NCBI GenBank assembly: GCA_001898935.1
Contig: MKVT01000008.1
Coordinates: forward strand, 186,001 to 250,000
From: Paludibacter sp. 47-17
GTDB taxonomy: Bacteria > Bacteroidota > Bacteroidia > Bacteroidales > Paludibacteraceae
Length of the DNA stretch: 64,000 nt
Direction: 5' to 3'
Shown: one piece after another, positions 1 to 8,082 of the stretch
How the letters are laid out: each line of letters begins with the position of its first letter
How positions within the stretch are numbered: the stretch's first letter is position 1
Notes under the pieces: generated by a model
Databases searched by the model: none
Told to the model about the DNA's origin: nothing
What the model saw: only the letters and a program-made list of their open reading frames with translations
Program-made: the position numbers and the translations under genes

Positions 1-1
1 T

Positions 2-1396
2 TGCATTCAAAAAACGGGCAATGAAAAGGATTTTGAGGATTTTAAAGCCCGAGGTTTTTTTCGTGATGAGTTTATACATACAACAGGTTGGCACAACGGC
101 AGTATGACTACTGTCATCGGCGATCGGGGCGAGCCGGTGAAAGGCACGCTTACCGGAAATATCGATTTCGAAAACCCGGAAGCGGTAAGGTATTTCAAGC
201 AACGGATGAAGCACTTCTTCGATCAGGGGGTCGATTTTATAAAATTAGATAAAACCGATGCCATCCCGGTAGCGAAAGCAATGTTCGAAATGAGCCGGGA
301 GCTGGGTAAAGAGTCGGAGGGAAGAGGTTTTGTACTTACGCACAGTCATGGGGTTGAAAAGGAAGAGTATAAGCGTTATCCCGGGAAATGGACCGATGAT
401 ACACGCTCCGATTGGTCGGTGGGTCATTCAGGACGAGCATTTTCTCCCTGGTTGCCCCGGGTCGCTTTTCAGGAAAATATTGCGATGTATACTGATACTG
501 CCCGTCATTTTTGGAAAATCCCGTTTTTAGCAAATGATATGGGAGGCTTTGCCCTCAGTAATGATGGATACGTGGATGAGGAGTTGTATATACGGTGGAC
601 GCAGTTTGCGATGTTTGTACCACTGACTACGGTTTTTTCGCAGCCCGAAAATCCGACCGGGAATATGGCTTATAAGGTTTCATCGCGCGCCGATAGCGTT
701 TTCAGAGCATATGCTCAACTTAAACTCCGGATGTTTCCTTATATTTATTCGTATGCCCATCGGTCGCGTTGGGACGGCGTAAATACCATTCGCCCCATAC
801 CGGGTTATCTGTATCAATATCTTTTTGGAAACGAATTGTTGGTAGCTCCTGTATGTGAACAGGGAACGATGACGAAAAACGTATTTCTTCCGGCAGGTTC
901 CGCTTGGTACGATTGGCGAACCGGTGAACGGTACGAAGGTGGCCAAACCGTTACAGTGGCTGCTCCGCTCCGCGAAATACCGGTGCTGGCAAGAGCCGGG
1001 GCTATGATTCCTATGCGTAACTATGCCCGCTCGGTGGAGCTGGGTTCCAACGATACCATAAACCTTCATGTATTTGCAGGCGATGCGGGTGAGTTTGTGC
1101 TGTACGAGGACGATGGTCAAAGTAACGATTACCTGGCCGGTCACTATTCTACGACCTGTTTTCGTTTGAACTCGAACGCTGATGGTTACGAAATCGTGAT
1201 TGAGCCGGTACAGGGCGCTTACCGCTCGATGCGGGAGGCTACCGTTTATCAGTTAATTGTTCATGGAGATCAACAGTTGCATCAAATACAGATACAGGGT
1301 AGCGCACTTCATTTTGTAAAAATGAACGGGCACCTGAAAACCGGTTATTTCAAAAAGTTGAACGACCGGAAAATGGTGATTTCTCTTCTCCGGTAA
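2..1396 (+). CDS. Glycoside hydrolase family 31 (alpha-glucosidase/alpha-xylosidase type), 5' end outside the window
   Basis: The frame is open from the first bases of the window, so the start lies upstream; about 464 C-terminal residues are present. It is a GH31 retaining alpha-glycosidase, which releases alpha-linked glucose, xylose or related sugars. The strand carrying the probable nucleophile reads FIKLDKTDAIP (Asp of KTD near position 257), like the KTD-F of YicI-type enzymes. The probable acid/base Asp lies downstream in WTDDTRSDW. The later part contains the usual GH31 beta-sandwich regions with LLVAPV and LYEDDG. Exact substrate and any signal peptide cannot be judged from the fragment. 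A sugar kinase of the BadF type is convergent downstream, which fits sugar scavenging. The family call is firm; the specificity is not. Confidence 0.88.
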   Translation, partial: CIQKTGNEKDFEDFKARGFFRDEFIHTTGWHNGSMTTVIGDRGEPVKGTLTGNIDFENPEAVRYFKQRMKHFFDQGVDFIKLDKTDAIPVAKAMFEMSRELGKESEGRGFVLTHSHGVEKEEYKRYPGKWTDDTRSDWSVGHSGRAFSPWLPRVAFQENIAMYTDTARHFWKIPFLANDMGGFALSNDGYVDEELYIRWTQFAMFVPLTTVFSQPENPTGNMAYKVSSRADSVFRAYAQLKLRMFPYIYSYAHRSRWDGVNTIRPIPGYLYQYLFGNELLVAPVCEQGTMTKNVFLPAGSAWYDWRTGERYEGGQTVTVAAPLREIPVLARAGAMIPMRNYARSVELGSNDTINLHVFAGDAGEFVLYEDDGQSNDYLAGHYSTTCFRLNSNADGYEIVIEPVQGAYRSMREATVYQLIVHGDQQLHQIQIQGSALHFVKMNGHLKTGYFKKLNDRKMVISLLR

Positions 1397-1420
1397 AAAT
1401 AATCCACCTTTTGTGAAGCG

Positions 1421-1453
1421 AACCCCGAGGTTTGGATAACAAACGTTGGGGTT
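1421..1453. terminator. Convergent hairpin, putative bidirectional terminator
   Basis: AACCCC (1421-1426) pairs with GGGGTT (1448-1453), and the inner arms GGTTTG and CAAACG extend the stem around a GATAA loop with one or two mismatches. It sits between the convergent GH31 and sugar-kinase genes and touches the kinase stop codon. There is no strong T-run, so termination efficiency is uncertain. Confidence 0.5.
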
Positions 1454-2289
1454 TATGCATGAAAAGCAGCCAGGCCTTCGATCGGGTTTTGTTGGATAGT
1501 TGCTATCTCCAGTTGGTGCTCCGAAGCTACGATTTCAAGTACGTCTTTGAAATGCCAGGCGATAGAGCCGATAAAGCCGATCGGCAGCTCCGGGCTATCG
1601 TATTGTTTGATATTCCGTACAATGAAACTATCGAAAGCATCGTATACCAGATTGAATAAGGAGGGTTCTTCGATATGAGCCGACAAAAAGGGCGTAAACG
1701 AAGCCAGGAAGCGGTTGGGGAACGGTTGTTTGTATACCCGGTCCAGAATCATGGCTGGTGTGAGTTCGTATTCGTCGAGGAACTTCTCACGCAACCACTC
1801 AGGAAGCTGGTTTTTAAGGCAATCGCCAATAAACAATTTGCCCAGCACGGCTCCGCTTCCTTCGTCGCCCAGAATAAAGCCAAGTGGTGAAACGTTTTTG
1901 ACGATTTCTTTTCCGTTGTATTCACACGAATTGGAGCCCGTACCCAAAATGCAGGCAATACCGCTTTCATGGTTAAACAGGCCGCGGGCCGCTCCCAGCA
2001 AATCGCTCTCCACGGCAATGCTCGCCTTGGGAAAACCACTTTTCAGAGCATTGGCCACCATCCGTTTTTTATCGTCGAAAGCACATCCGGCGCCGTAAAA
2101 AAACAGCTCGTCGAGCCGGTCGGTGTCTTTTAAGAACGGAACCAGCGAGTGGAGCACTAATTCGCGTATTTCGTCCTCGGTTTGGTAAAACGGATTTATT
2201 CCGGAGGTCTGCAGTTCCTGAATATGCAGGGAGCAATCGCTTACGAGCCAGGTCGTACGCGTCGAGCCACTATCGGCAATTAGTTTCAT
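1453..2289 (-). CDS. BadF/BadG/BcrA/BcrD ATPase family protein, probable N-acetylglucosamine kinase-like sugar kinase
   Basis: This 278-residue ASKHA-fold protein resembles the BadF-type kinases that Bacteroidota encode as N-acetylglucosamine kinase homologues. The phosphate-1 loop is at the N terminus (LIADSGSTRTTW, Asp6), the phosphate-2 loop is ILGTGSNS near residue 112, and an adenosine-type loop GFIGSIAWHF lies near residue 240. The length matches the short cytosolic kinases and not the benzoyl-CoA reductase or activator subunits, which carry a CxxC-type Fe-S site that is absent here. It is transcribed toward the GH31 gene and divergently from the glycosyltransferase at 2383. The likely role is phosphorylation of an amino sugar freed from cell wall or glycans. 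The substrate is inferred. Confidence 0.8.
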   Translation of the reverse strand: MKLIADSGSTRTTWLVSDCSLHIQELQTSGINPFYQTEDEIRELVLHSLVPFLKDTDRLDELFFYGAGCAFDDKKRMVANALKSGFPKASIAVESDLLGAARGLFNHESGIACILGTGSNSCEYNGKEIVKNVSPLGFILGDEGSGAVLGKLFIGDCLKNQLPEWLREKFLDEYELTPAMILDRVYKQPFPNRFLASFTPFLSAHIEEPSLFNLVYDAFDSFIVRNIKQYDSPELPIGFIGSIAWHFKDVLEIVASEHQLEIATIQQNPIEGLAAFHA

Positions 2290-2346
2290 GAATCAATAAA
2301 TGCTAAAAATTTATACAAACCTAAGAATTTTTTTTAGATGTTTGTG

Positions 2347-2354
2347 TATCTTTG
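2347..2354 (+). promoter_or_regulatory. Bacteroidota -7 box TATCTTTG upstream of glycosyltransferase
   Basis: TATCTTTG matches the TAnnTTTG -7 consensus of the Bacteroidota primary sigma factor and lies 28 nt before the ATG at 2383. I see no TTTG -33 box at the usual 19-20 bp spacing, so the call is moderate. Confidence 0.45.
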
Positions 2355-2382
2355 GACTTTAATTGAATAAAAAACTGAAATC

Positions 2383-3843
2383 ATGGCAACGATTGATTGT
2401 TTTATTCCCTGTAACCATGCCGCTGATGCTGAGAATGCCGTGAAGCAATTCGATGCATGCCCGCTGGTGAGCCGGATATGCTTCTTATCCGATACTTTCT
2501 TTGAGGCTGGCGACAAAGCCGATGTGATGGTGGTTGACTCGCTTACCGGTACGCGACTTATCCAATCGATAGCGGCCGCAGCGGTATCGGAGTTCGTGAT
2601 GGTGGTTACCCGCGATACTGCCGTCGAATTAGGGCAGTTTGCACTCGACCGCATGGTACGGATCGCGCAGGATACAGGGGCGGCGATGGTATATTCCGAT
2701 TACTATAAAATGGCAGGCGATGTGCGTACAGCCTATCCCGTGAACGATTATCAACAGGGCAGTTTGCGCGACGATTTCAATTTTGGTTCGGTATGGGTTC
2801 TGAATACGGAGCTCTTTAAAAAAGCAGCCGGTTCCTTTACGGACGAATACAAATTCGCAGGCTGGTACGACCTGCGGTTAGCGCTTTCGCGGTTGGGCGA
2901 ATTGGTACATATCAACGAATTGCTGTATTCGGAAGTCGATACCGATTCGCGTAAAAGCGGCGAAAAACAATTCGACTATGTCGATCCGCGCAACAGGGCG
3001 GTACAGGTGGAGATGGAGCAGGTGTGCACCGCACATCTGAAAGCGATCGGAGGCTGGCTGGCTCCTGTTTTTGAAGATATGAGCCCCGAGGGCAGCGATT
3101 TCCCGGTCGAGGCATCGGTTATTATTCCGGTTCGTAACCGGGTGAAAACCATTGGCGATGCTATCCGGTCGGTACTGCGCCAGCAAACCCGTTTTTCGTT
3201 TAATTTGATTATTATCGACAATTATTCGACCGATGGAACAACGGAGCTGATTGCACAGGCGGCTGCCGGCGATACTCGCATACTGCACCTCATTCCCGAA
3301 CGCACCGATCTGGGCATCGGAGGATGCTGGAACGAGGGCGTTTTTCATCCGTCCTGTGGAAAATTTGCCGTGCAGCTCGATTCGGATGATGTGTACAGCA
3401 GCGAGACTACACTCCAGAAAATGGTAGATGCTTTTTACGAACAGCGTTGTGCGATGGTGGTGGGCTCGTATACGATGACCGATTTTGCCATGAATGAAAT
3501 TCCTCCGGGCTTGATTGATCATCGGGAATGGACTCCTGATAACGGCCGGAACAATGCTCTGCGGATTAACGGACTGGGCGCTCCCCGGGCCTTCTATACC
3601 CCGGTACTCCGTTCGGTAAAAGTGCCGAATACAAGTTATGGCGAGGATTATGCGTTAGGATTGGCCATTAGCCGCCGTTACCGCATCGGAAGGGTGTACG
3701 ACTCGTTATATCTTTGCCGCCGGTGGGACGATAACTCCGATGCTTCGCTGGATGTGGTGAAGTTGAATGCTCACAATGCGTACAAAGATAAAATCCGCAC
3801 CATCGAACTGCAGGCGCGGATGAATATGAACAAGTTACAATAG
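2383..3843 (+). CDS. Glycosyltransferase family 2 protein with an extra N-terminal GT-A-like domain
   Basis: A 486-residue cytosolic protein. The C-terminal half is a clear family 2 glycosyltransferase: it opens near residue 245 with SVIIPVRNR, continues with IIIDNYSTDGT, has the metal/nucleotide-binding D333-S-D335-D336, and ends with a GEDYALG acceptor-side motif and a CRRW terminus. The first ~240 residues also look like a GT-A fold (TIDCFIPCNHA, then MVYSDYYKMAGD, then NFGSVWVLNTELFKKA) but lack an obvious DxD pair. This suggests a tandem or two-domain transferase with one active site. It is followed 4 nt later by an NlpC/P60 gene and so probably shares its transcript. Sugar donor and acceptor are unknown; it stands apart from the polysaccharide cluster at 34-41 kb. 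Confidence 0.82.
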   Translation: MATIDCFIPCNHAADAENAVKQFDACPLVSRICFLSDTFFEAGDKADVMVVDSLTGTRLIQSIAAAAVSEFVMVVTRDTAVELGQFALDRMVRIAQDTGAAMVYSDYYKMAGDVRTAYPVNDYQQGSLRDDFNFGSVWVLNTELFKKAAGSFTDEYKFAGWYDLRLALSRLGELVHINELLYSEVDTDSRKSGEKQFDYVDPRNRAVQVEMEQVCTAHLKAIGGWLAPVFEDMSPEGSDFPVEASVIIPVRNRVKTIGDAIRSVLRQQTRFSFNLIIIDNYSTDGTTELIAQAAAGDTRILHLIPERTDLGIGGCWNEGVFHPSCGKFAVQLDSDDVYSSETTLQKMVDAFYEQRCAMVVGSYTMTDFAMNEIPPGLIDHREWTPDNGRNNALRINGLGAPRAFYTPVLRSVKVPNTSYGEDYALGLAISRRYRIGRVYDSLYLCRRWDDNSDASLDVVKLNAHNAYKDKIRTIELQARMNMNKLQ

Positions 3844-3847
3844 GGGG

Positions 3848-4417
3848 ATGAAAAGAGGACGGAATACAGTACTGTTGCTGTTGCTTACCCTGCTGGTACC
3901 TATGAAAAGTATCGCGCAGGAAATCACCGATTCGCTGATGAGTGAAGTAGAGCGGATTATTGAAACAGGCAAACGATACCTGGGAAAACCGTATCGGTTT
4001 AAAGCCGACAGCGGTTACCATTTCGATTGCAGCGGTTATGTCTCCCATGTGTTGCTCCAGCATAACATCCGGTTACCACGGTCGTCGCGCGATATGCAAA
4101 AGGCTGTTCGTAAAGTTCCCTACGATGAAGTTAAAAAAGGAGATCTCATCTTTTTTAAAGGCCGGAATTCGAAATCGCCGGCCATCGGACATGTGGCAAT
4201 GATAGTGGATGATACACCCGGTGCGTTGAAAATGATTCATGCCGCGAGCCGGGGCATTGTAATCGATCCGTATCCAACCCCCTATTATAAAAAAAGGTAT
4301 GTGTCGGTGGGCCGTATTCCCAGATTGGCCGGCGATTCGACCGTAGCACCGGCCGATACCCTGCATGCAGCCTCGATTCCCGATTCCTTGATCCATCAGT
4401 CGCTGTCGGTCAATTAG
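3848..4417 (+). CDS. Secreted NlpC/P60 cysteine peptidase (peptidoglycan endopeptidase)
   Basis: A 189-residue protein with an N-terminal signal peptide (residues 1-24, hydrophobic core of Leu, ending SIAQ) and a single NlpC/P60 domain. The catalytic Cys61 is in FDCSGYV, His115 in GHVAMIV and the third polar residue His131 in MIHAAS, the standard order for gamma-D-glutamyl-diamino acid endopeptidases that cut peptidoglycan stem peptides. There is no separate cell-wall-binding domain; the N-terminal link is only about 15 residues. It lies 4 nt after the glycosyltransferase and 21 nt before a serine-hydrolase gene, in a run of exported proteins. The family assignment is secure; whether it remodels or recycles wall is inferred. 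Confidence 0.9.
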   Translation: MKRGRNTVLLLLLTLLVPMKSIAQEITDSLMSEVERIIETGKRYLGKPYRFKADSGYHFDCSGYVSHVLLQHNIRLPRSSRDMQKAVRKVPYDEVKKGDLIFFKGRNSKSPAIGHVAMIVDDTPGALKMIHAASRGIVIDPYPTPYYKKRYVSVGRIPRLAGDSTVAPADTLHAASIPDSLIHQSLSVN

Positions 4418-4438
4418 AAAGTTTAAAATCAATTGTTT

Positions 4439-5761
4439 ATGAAAGTTCTGAAGTTATTGGTTGCATTGTTTATTGTTCATGTTCAACTGGCTGAAGCTCA
4501 AAACATAAATTTGTTTGCTCGAACGGATAGCTTGATCGGCCGGATCGAACAGTCGGATCGCGGAATGGGATCCGTGTCGGTATTCATGAATGGAGAAGAG
4601 GTTTATAAGCGGCATTATGGTTTTGCATCGCTCGAATCCCAAATGCCCATTGACGATAAAACGCTTTTTCGGATTGGTTCGATCTCTAAAACTTTTACAG
4701 CTACCCTGGTATTGAAACAGGTAGAACTCGGGAAACTGAAACTGACCGATTCGCTGAGCAAATGGTTTCCGATGTTCGGCAATTCGCGGAAAATTACAAT
4801 CAGGCATTTGCTCTCGCATCAGAGCGGGATTTATAATTTTACGAGCGATGCTACATATCTGCAGTGGAATGTACAGCCACACAGCCGGAAGGAATTGCTC
4901 GAACGGATGCTCCGATACCCGAATGTTTTTATGCCCGGCGAAAAGACCGAATATTCCAACTCCAATTATGTGCTGCTCACCTGGATTCTGGAGGAGGTGA
5001 GTGGCGAGACTTATTCCAACTTGCTTGATAAGTGGATTGTAAAACCTGCCGGTTTGAAACAGACTTTTTTTACAACCGATCCGGCAATGCCGTTGGCTTC
5101 GTCGTACAACCGCACGACTAGCTGGATAAAATCGACCGATACGCACGAAAGTATCCCCTTGGGTGCAGGTGCTATAGTGTCGACCCCCTCGGAGTTGAAT
5201 CGTTTTCTTTTTGCGCTGTTGTCCGGCAAATTGCTCAGTCCCGGATCGCTTACGGCTATGAAAACGATATCGGCCGACCGGTTTGGGTTGGGGCTTATTA
5301 AAGTACCTTTTTATACCTATACCGGCTATGGACATACCGGAGGCATCGATGGATTTCAATCGCAGCTCTTCGGTTTTCGCAACGATTCGGTCGTAGTGGC
5401 TATTACAGCCAATGCGGTGATGTACCCGATCAATGAATTAATGATCGGGATATTGAGTGATGTGTTCCAGCTTCCGTTCCAGTTACCGGTATTCAAATCT
5501 GCCGTCGAAACAAGCCCTGAACAGCTGCAAGCCTATACAGGCGTGTATTCGGCAGCAGGATTGCCTATCAAGCTTACGATCAGCGTGCAGGATGGTGTGC
5601 TCACAGGGCAGGGAACCGGTCAGCCCTCTTTCCCGCTTACCTGTACAGGGCCTCATCAGTTCGCATTTGAACAAGCAGGCATCGTGCTCGAATTTCAACC
5701 GGCCCAGCACCAGATGGTACTGATTCAGATGGGAAATCGTTTCGTAATGAAAAAAGAATAA
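4439..5761 (+). CDS. Exported serine hydrolase of the class C beta-lactamase / penicillin-binding protein family
   Basis: A 440-residue protein from ATG 4439 with a signal peptide ending near AEAQ. The catalytic set of the beta-lactamase-like serine hydrolases is intact: S81-I-S-K84 (nucleophile and general base), Y172-S-N, and HTGG at residues 299-302 replacing the KTG box, as is common in the esterase/DD-peptidase branch. A C-terminal ~90-residue domain (after FKSAVETSPEQLQAYTG) resembles the small beta-barrel added in many of these hydrolases. The protein is probably periplasmic. It could be a D-amino-acid peptidase or an esterase; true beta-lactamase activity is not implied. The next gene begins 2 nt downstream, so they are likely co-transcribed. 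Confidence 0.87.
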   Translation: MKVLKLLVALFIVHVQLAEAQNINLFARTDSLIGRIEQSDRGMGSVSVFMNGEEVYKRHYGFASLESQMPIDDKTLFRIGSISKTFTATLVLKQVELGKLKLTDSLSKWFPMFGNSRKITIRHLLSHQSGIYNFTSDATYLQWNVQPHSRKELLERMLRYPNVFMPGEKTEYSNSNYVLLTWILEEVSGETYSNLLDKWIVKPAGLKQTFFTTDPAMPLASSYNRTTSWIKSTDTHESIPLGAGAIVSTPSELNRFLFALLSGKLLSPGSLTAMKTISADRFGLGLIKVPFYTYTGYGHTGGIDGFQSQLFGFRNDSVVVAITANAVMYPINELMIGILSDVFQLPFQLPVFKSAVETSPEQLQAYTGVYSAAGLPIKLTISVQDGVLTGQGTGQPSFPLTCTGPHQFAFEQAGIVLEFQPAQHQMVLIQMGNRFVMKKE

Positions 5762-5763
5762 CT

Positions 5764-6837
5764 ATGACACGGTTCAATCTTTGGTGTTTTGCAGTGGGGC
5801 TGATGCTATGGTCCTGTACACAAGTGCCGGGATCGGGCGATAAAAATCGTTCGATAAGCGATCCCGACTCGCTGGCATTCGATACGCTGGTTGTCGATTC
5901 CATGTTTGCCGGAAGCGCGTTTACACTCGATATGGTTCAATTTGCAAAAAAAGTGGTGAATCTTCCCTATACTACCGATATGACCAACGAAAGGCAGCGC
6001 CTCGATATTATTTATCCCGAAGAAACGATAGGACCGTATAAGGTAATTGTCGTTCTGCATGGAGGAGGTTGGATGACAGGCGATAAACAGTCGGAAGCAA
6101 TCGCTCCGATTTTTGAAGTCATCAATCAGGGATATGCTGTCGTATCGGTGAATTACAGGTTATCGGGCGAAGCGCGCTGGCCTGCTCCGATTTACGATGT
6201 GAAAACCGCTATCCGTTTTTTACGTGAAAATGCAGATACCTATCGGCTCGATGCCGAAAAAATTGTGGTATGGGGTGTCGATGCCGGCGGGCATCTGGCA
6301 CTCATGCTGGCAGCAACCAACAATCAGATCGATTATGAGGATTTGTCGATGGGATCTTCCGAGGCATCGAGTAATGTGGATGGTGTGATCGCCTGGTACG
6401 CGCCCACCGAATTACTGGCATTGCCGGCGGCGGTGATACCGATGGCGAACCGGTTAATGGGATTTTCGGTTCAAAAATCGCCCGACCGGGCTAAGCTGGC
6501 GAGTCCGCTCGAAATGGCCACCGCCGATTTTCCTCCCATGTTGCTGGTGCATGGTACCGCCGATTCCATCGTTCCGTATCAACAGGCACTCGATCTGGTA
6601 CATAAAGTTAATTTACTGACGGGCGATCTCAGAGCCGAGCTAACCACCTACGAAGATGGAATTCACGGTGATCCGCTGATCCGTTCGTCGGTGAATGTGT
6701 TAAATAATCTTGATTTTGCCGATAATATTTATTATAAAGAGAAAAACCCTTATCGCACTTCGGTTGTTAAAGATATCAAGGTTGTATTTAATTTAAACGA
6801 TGAAGATGATAATACATCAGATTTTGAGATCGAATAG
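5764..6837 (+). CDS. Lipoprotein alpha/beta hydrolase (BD-FAE/HSL-like) with Asp replacing the nucleophile Ser
   Basis: A 357-residue lipoprotein: signal peptide with lipobox LWSC (Cys18). The fold is that of feruloyl-esterase/hormone-sensitive-lipase-like hydrolases, with the oxyanion motif H99-G-G-G-W and the pattern VVSVNYRL. The nucleophile elbow, normally GxSAGG, reads G-V-D173-A-G-G-H, so the Ser is replaced by Asp; the codon is GAT in clean sequence. The remaining triad residues seem present (Asp267 in HGTADSIVP, His301 in EDGIHGD). The protein may therefore use an Asp nucleophile, as dehalogenases and epoxide hydrolases do, or be a non-catalytic binder. Its 3' end overlaps the next gene by 38 nt. 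Confidence 0.85.
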   Translation: MTRFNLWCFAVGLMLWSCTQVPGSGDKNRSISDPDSLAFDTLVVDSMFAGSAFTLDMVQFAKKVVNLPYTTDMTNERQRLDIIYPEETIGPYKVIVVLHGGGWMTGDKQSEAIAPIFEVINQGYAVVSVNYRLSGEARWPAPIYDVKTAIRFLRENADTYRLDAEKIVVWGVDAGGHLALMLAATNNQIDYEDLSMGSSEASSNVDGVIAWYAPTELLALPAAVIPMANRLMGFSVQKSPDRAKLASPLEMATADFPPMLLVHGTADSIVPYQQALDLVHKVNLLTGDLRAELTTYEDGIHGDPLIRSSVNVLNNLDFADNIYYKEKNPYRTSVVKDIKVVFNLNDEDDNTSDFEIE

Positions 6838-7642
6838 ATTACGGCGTATGGTATTGTTATTGCTCGCCATGACTGTAGCGACCGGAGCATGCCGTAAAAA
6901 AGAGGCTTCCAATGAAGTGAACATTATCCCCCTTGAAAAACATCAGAATACCTATAATACTGATTTTTATCATATTTCGGTTGAATATCCCATCGAGCAA
7001 TGGGACTATGACGGCGATATAAAGCAGTTTGTCGACGATGTGGTATCCTATTACAAACGCGATTGGAGCCCCGGGGGATTTTATTATGAAAAGGAAATGA
7101 GTTTCCGAGGAGGGATACGCGACAAAAAACAATACCCGAAACAGGAACTGGTTATTCGTTACGAGAAATTTTTCTCCCCCCGTATCGACATTCACGCTTA
7201 TTTGTTTACGATTTACGTCTACACGGGCGGTGCCAATGGCATGTCGACCGTCGCCACATTTAATTTTAATCAGAATGGGTTGATTCGTTCCGATGAAGCA
7301 ATGAATTTATCGTCCCGCAAGGAAGTGCAACTGGCAAAGCTGATTGCTGCTACGGCCCTGAAAGATAGGGAACGTTTCCAGAAAGACTTTGTCTATGAGG
7401 GGCTTGGGCTTAACTATCTGTATGCCGACGGCATTACTCCCAATGCCGAACTGATGGGAAGAAATAATTTCCAGTTCAGTTCGGTGTATCAAAACTTTCT
7501 TTTGACCGACGAAGGGGTTCGTTTTTGTTTCGACAAATATAAAATTGCAGCTGGTGCTGTAGGTACGCCTTCGATTTTGTTAACCTGGGATCAAATGAAT
7601 CCGTTTGTTGAAAAAAAATCACTGTTAATTAATTCTTTTTGA
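6800..7642 (+). CDS. Lipoprotein with DUF3298/RsiV-like domain
   Basis: A 280-residue predicted lipoprotein. The start at 6800 overlaps the upstream gene by 38 nt and gives a basic n-region (LRSNRLRR) before the hydrophobic stretch and lipobox ATGAC; a shorter start at 6848 is possible but would leave almost no n-region. The body (YHISVEYP, then TYVYTGGANGM-like TIYVYTGGANGMSTVATFNFN, then a terminal LTDEGVRFCFDKYKIAAGAVGTP region) matches the DUF4163/DUF3298 architecture found in RsiV, which binds lysozyme in Bacillus. In Bacteroidota such lipoproteins are common and their ligand is not established. It belongs to the exported-protein run that starts at 3848. Confidence 0.8.
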   Translation: MKMIIHQILRSNRLRRMVLLLLAMTVATGACRKKEASNEVNIIPLEKHQNTYNTDFYHISVEYPIEQWDYDGDIKQFVDDVVSYYKRDWSPGGFYYEKEMSFRGGIRDKKQYPKQELVIRYEKFFSPRIDIHAYLFTIYVYTGGANGMSTVATFNFNQNGLIRSDEAMNLSSRKEVQLAKLIAATALKDRERFQKDFVYEGLGLNYLYADGITPNAELMGRNNFQFSSVYQNFLLTDEGVRFCFDKYKIAAGAVGTPSILLTWDQMNPFVEKKSLLINSF

Positions 7643-7644
7643 AG

Positions 7645-8013
7645 ATGAAGGGCTTTTATACGATAATTTTATTAATTTTGTCGAATACCTTTATGACATT
7701 TGCCTGGTATGGTCATTTGAAATTTGCAGAATGGAAATGGTTCAGCAAGCTTGGGCTTATTTCTATCATATTGATAAGCTGGGGGATAGCATTGTTTGAA
7801 TACATGTTTCAGGTGCCGGCCAATAAAATTGGTTTTCATCAAAACGGAGGGCCCTTTTCGTTGGTGGAGTTGAAAGTGATTCAGGAAGTAATCACATTAG
7901 TTGTGTTTTCGGTGTTTAGTTTGGTTATGTTCAAGACCGAAACGCTGAAGCCCAATCACCTGATTGCCTTTGTGTTTTTAATTCTTGCCGTATTTTTTAT
8001 GTTCAAGAAGTAA
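7645..8013 (+). CDS. DMT family membrane protein (DUF486)
   Basis: A 122-residue integral membrane protein with four predicted transmembrane segments (about residues 4-22, 33-50, 76-95 and 103-120). The central motif FEYMFQVPANKIG and FSLVELKVIQEVI is typical of DUF486, a single-unit drug/metabolite-transporter-like family. I chose ATG 7645, 2 nt after the preceding stop codon, over an overlapping TTG two codons upstream. No substrate is known for the family. It is probably co-transcribed with the lipoprotein gene before it. Confidence 0.82.
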   Translation: MKGFYTIILLILSNTFMTFAWYGHLKFAEWKWFSKLGLISIILISWGIALFEYMFQVPANKIGFHQNGGPFSLVELKVIQEVITLVVFSVFSLVMFKTETLKPNHLIAFVFLILAVFFMFKK

Positions 8014-8082
8014 AAAATCAGCTCCGGTGGCCGCTGCTCTTTCAATCTCCTTCCCGGCTTTCAATTTTTAAAACGGAAAAGT

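Noticed and set aside
4439-5761. Antibiotic-resistance beta-lactamase
   Set aside because: The SxxK, YSN and HTGG boxes fit the broad class C-like serine hydrolase family; the HTGG form and extra C-terminal domain favour an esterase or peptidase.
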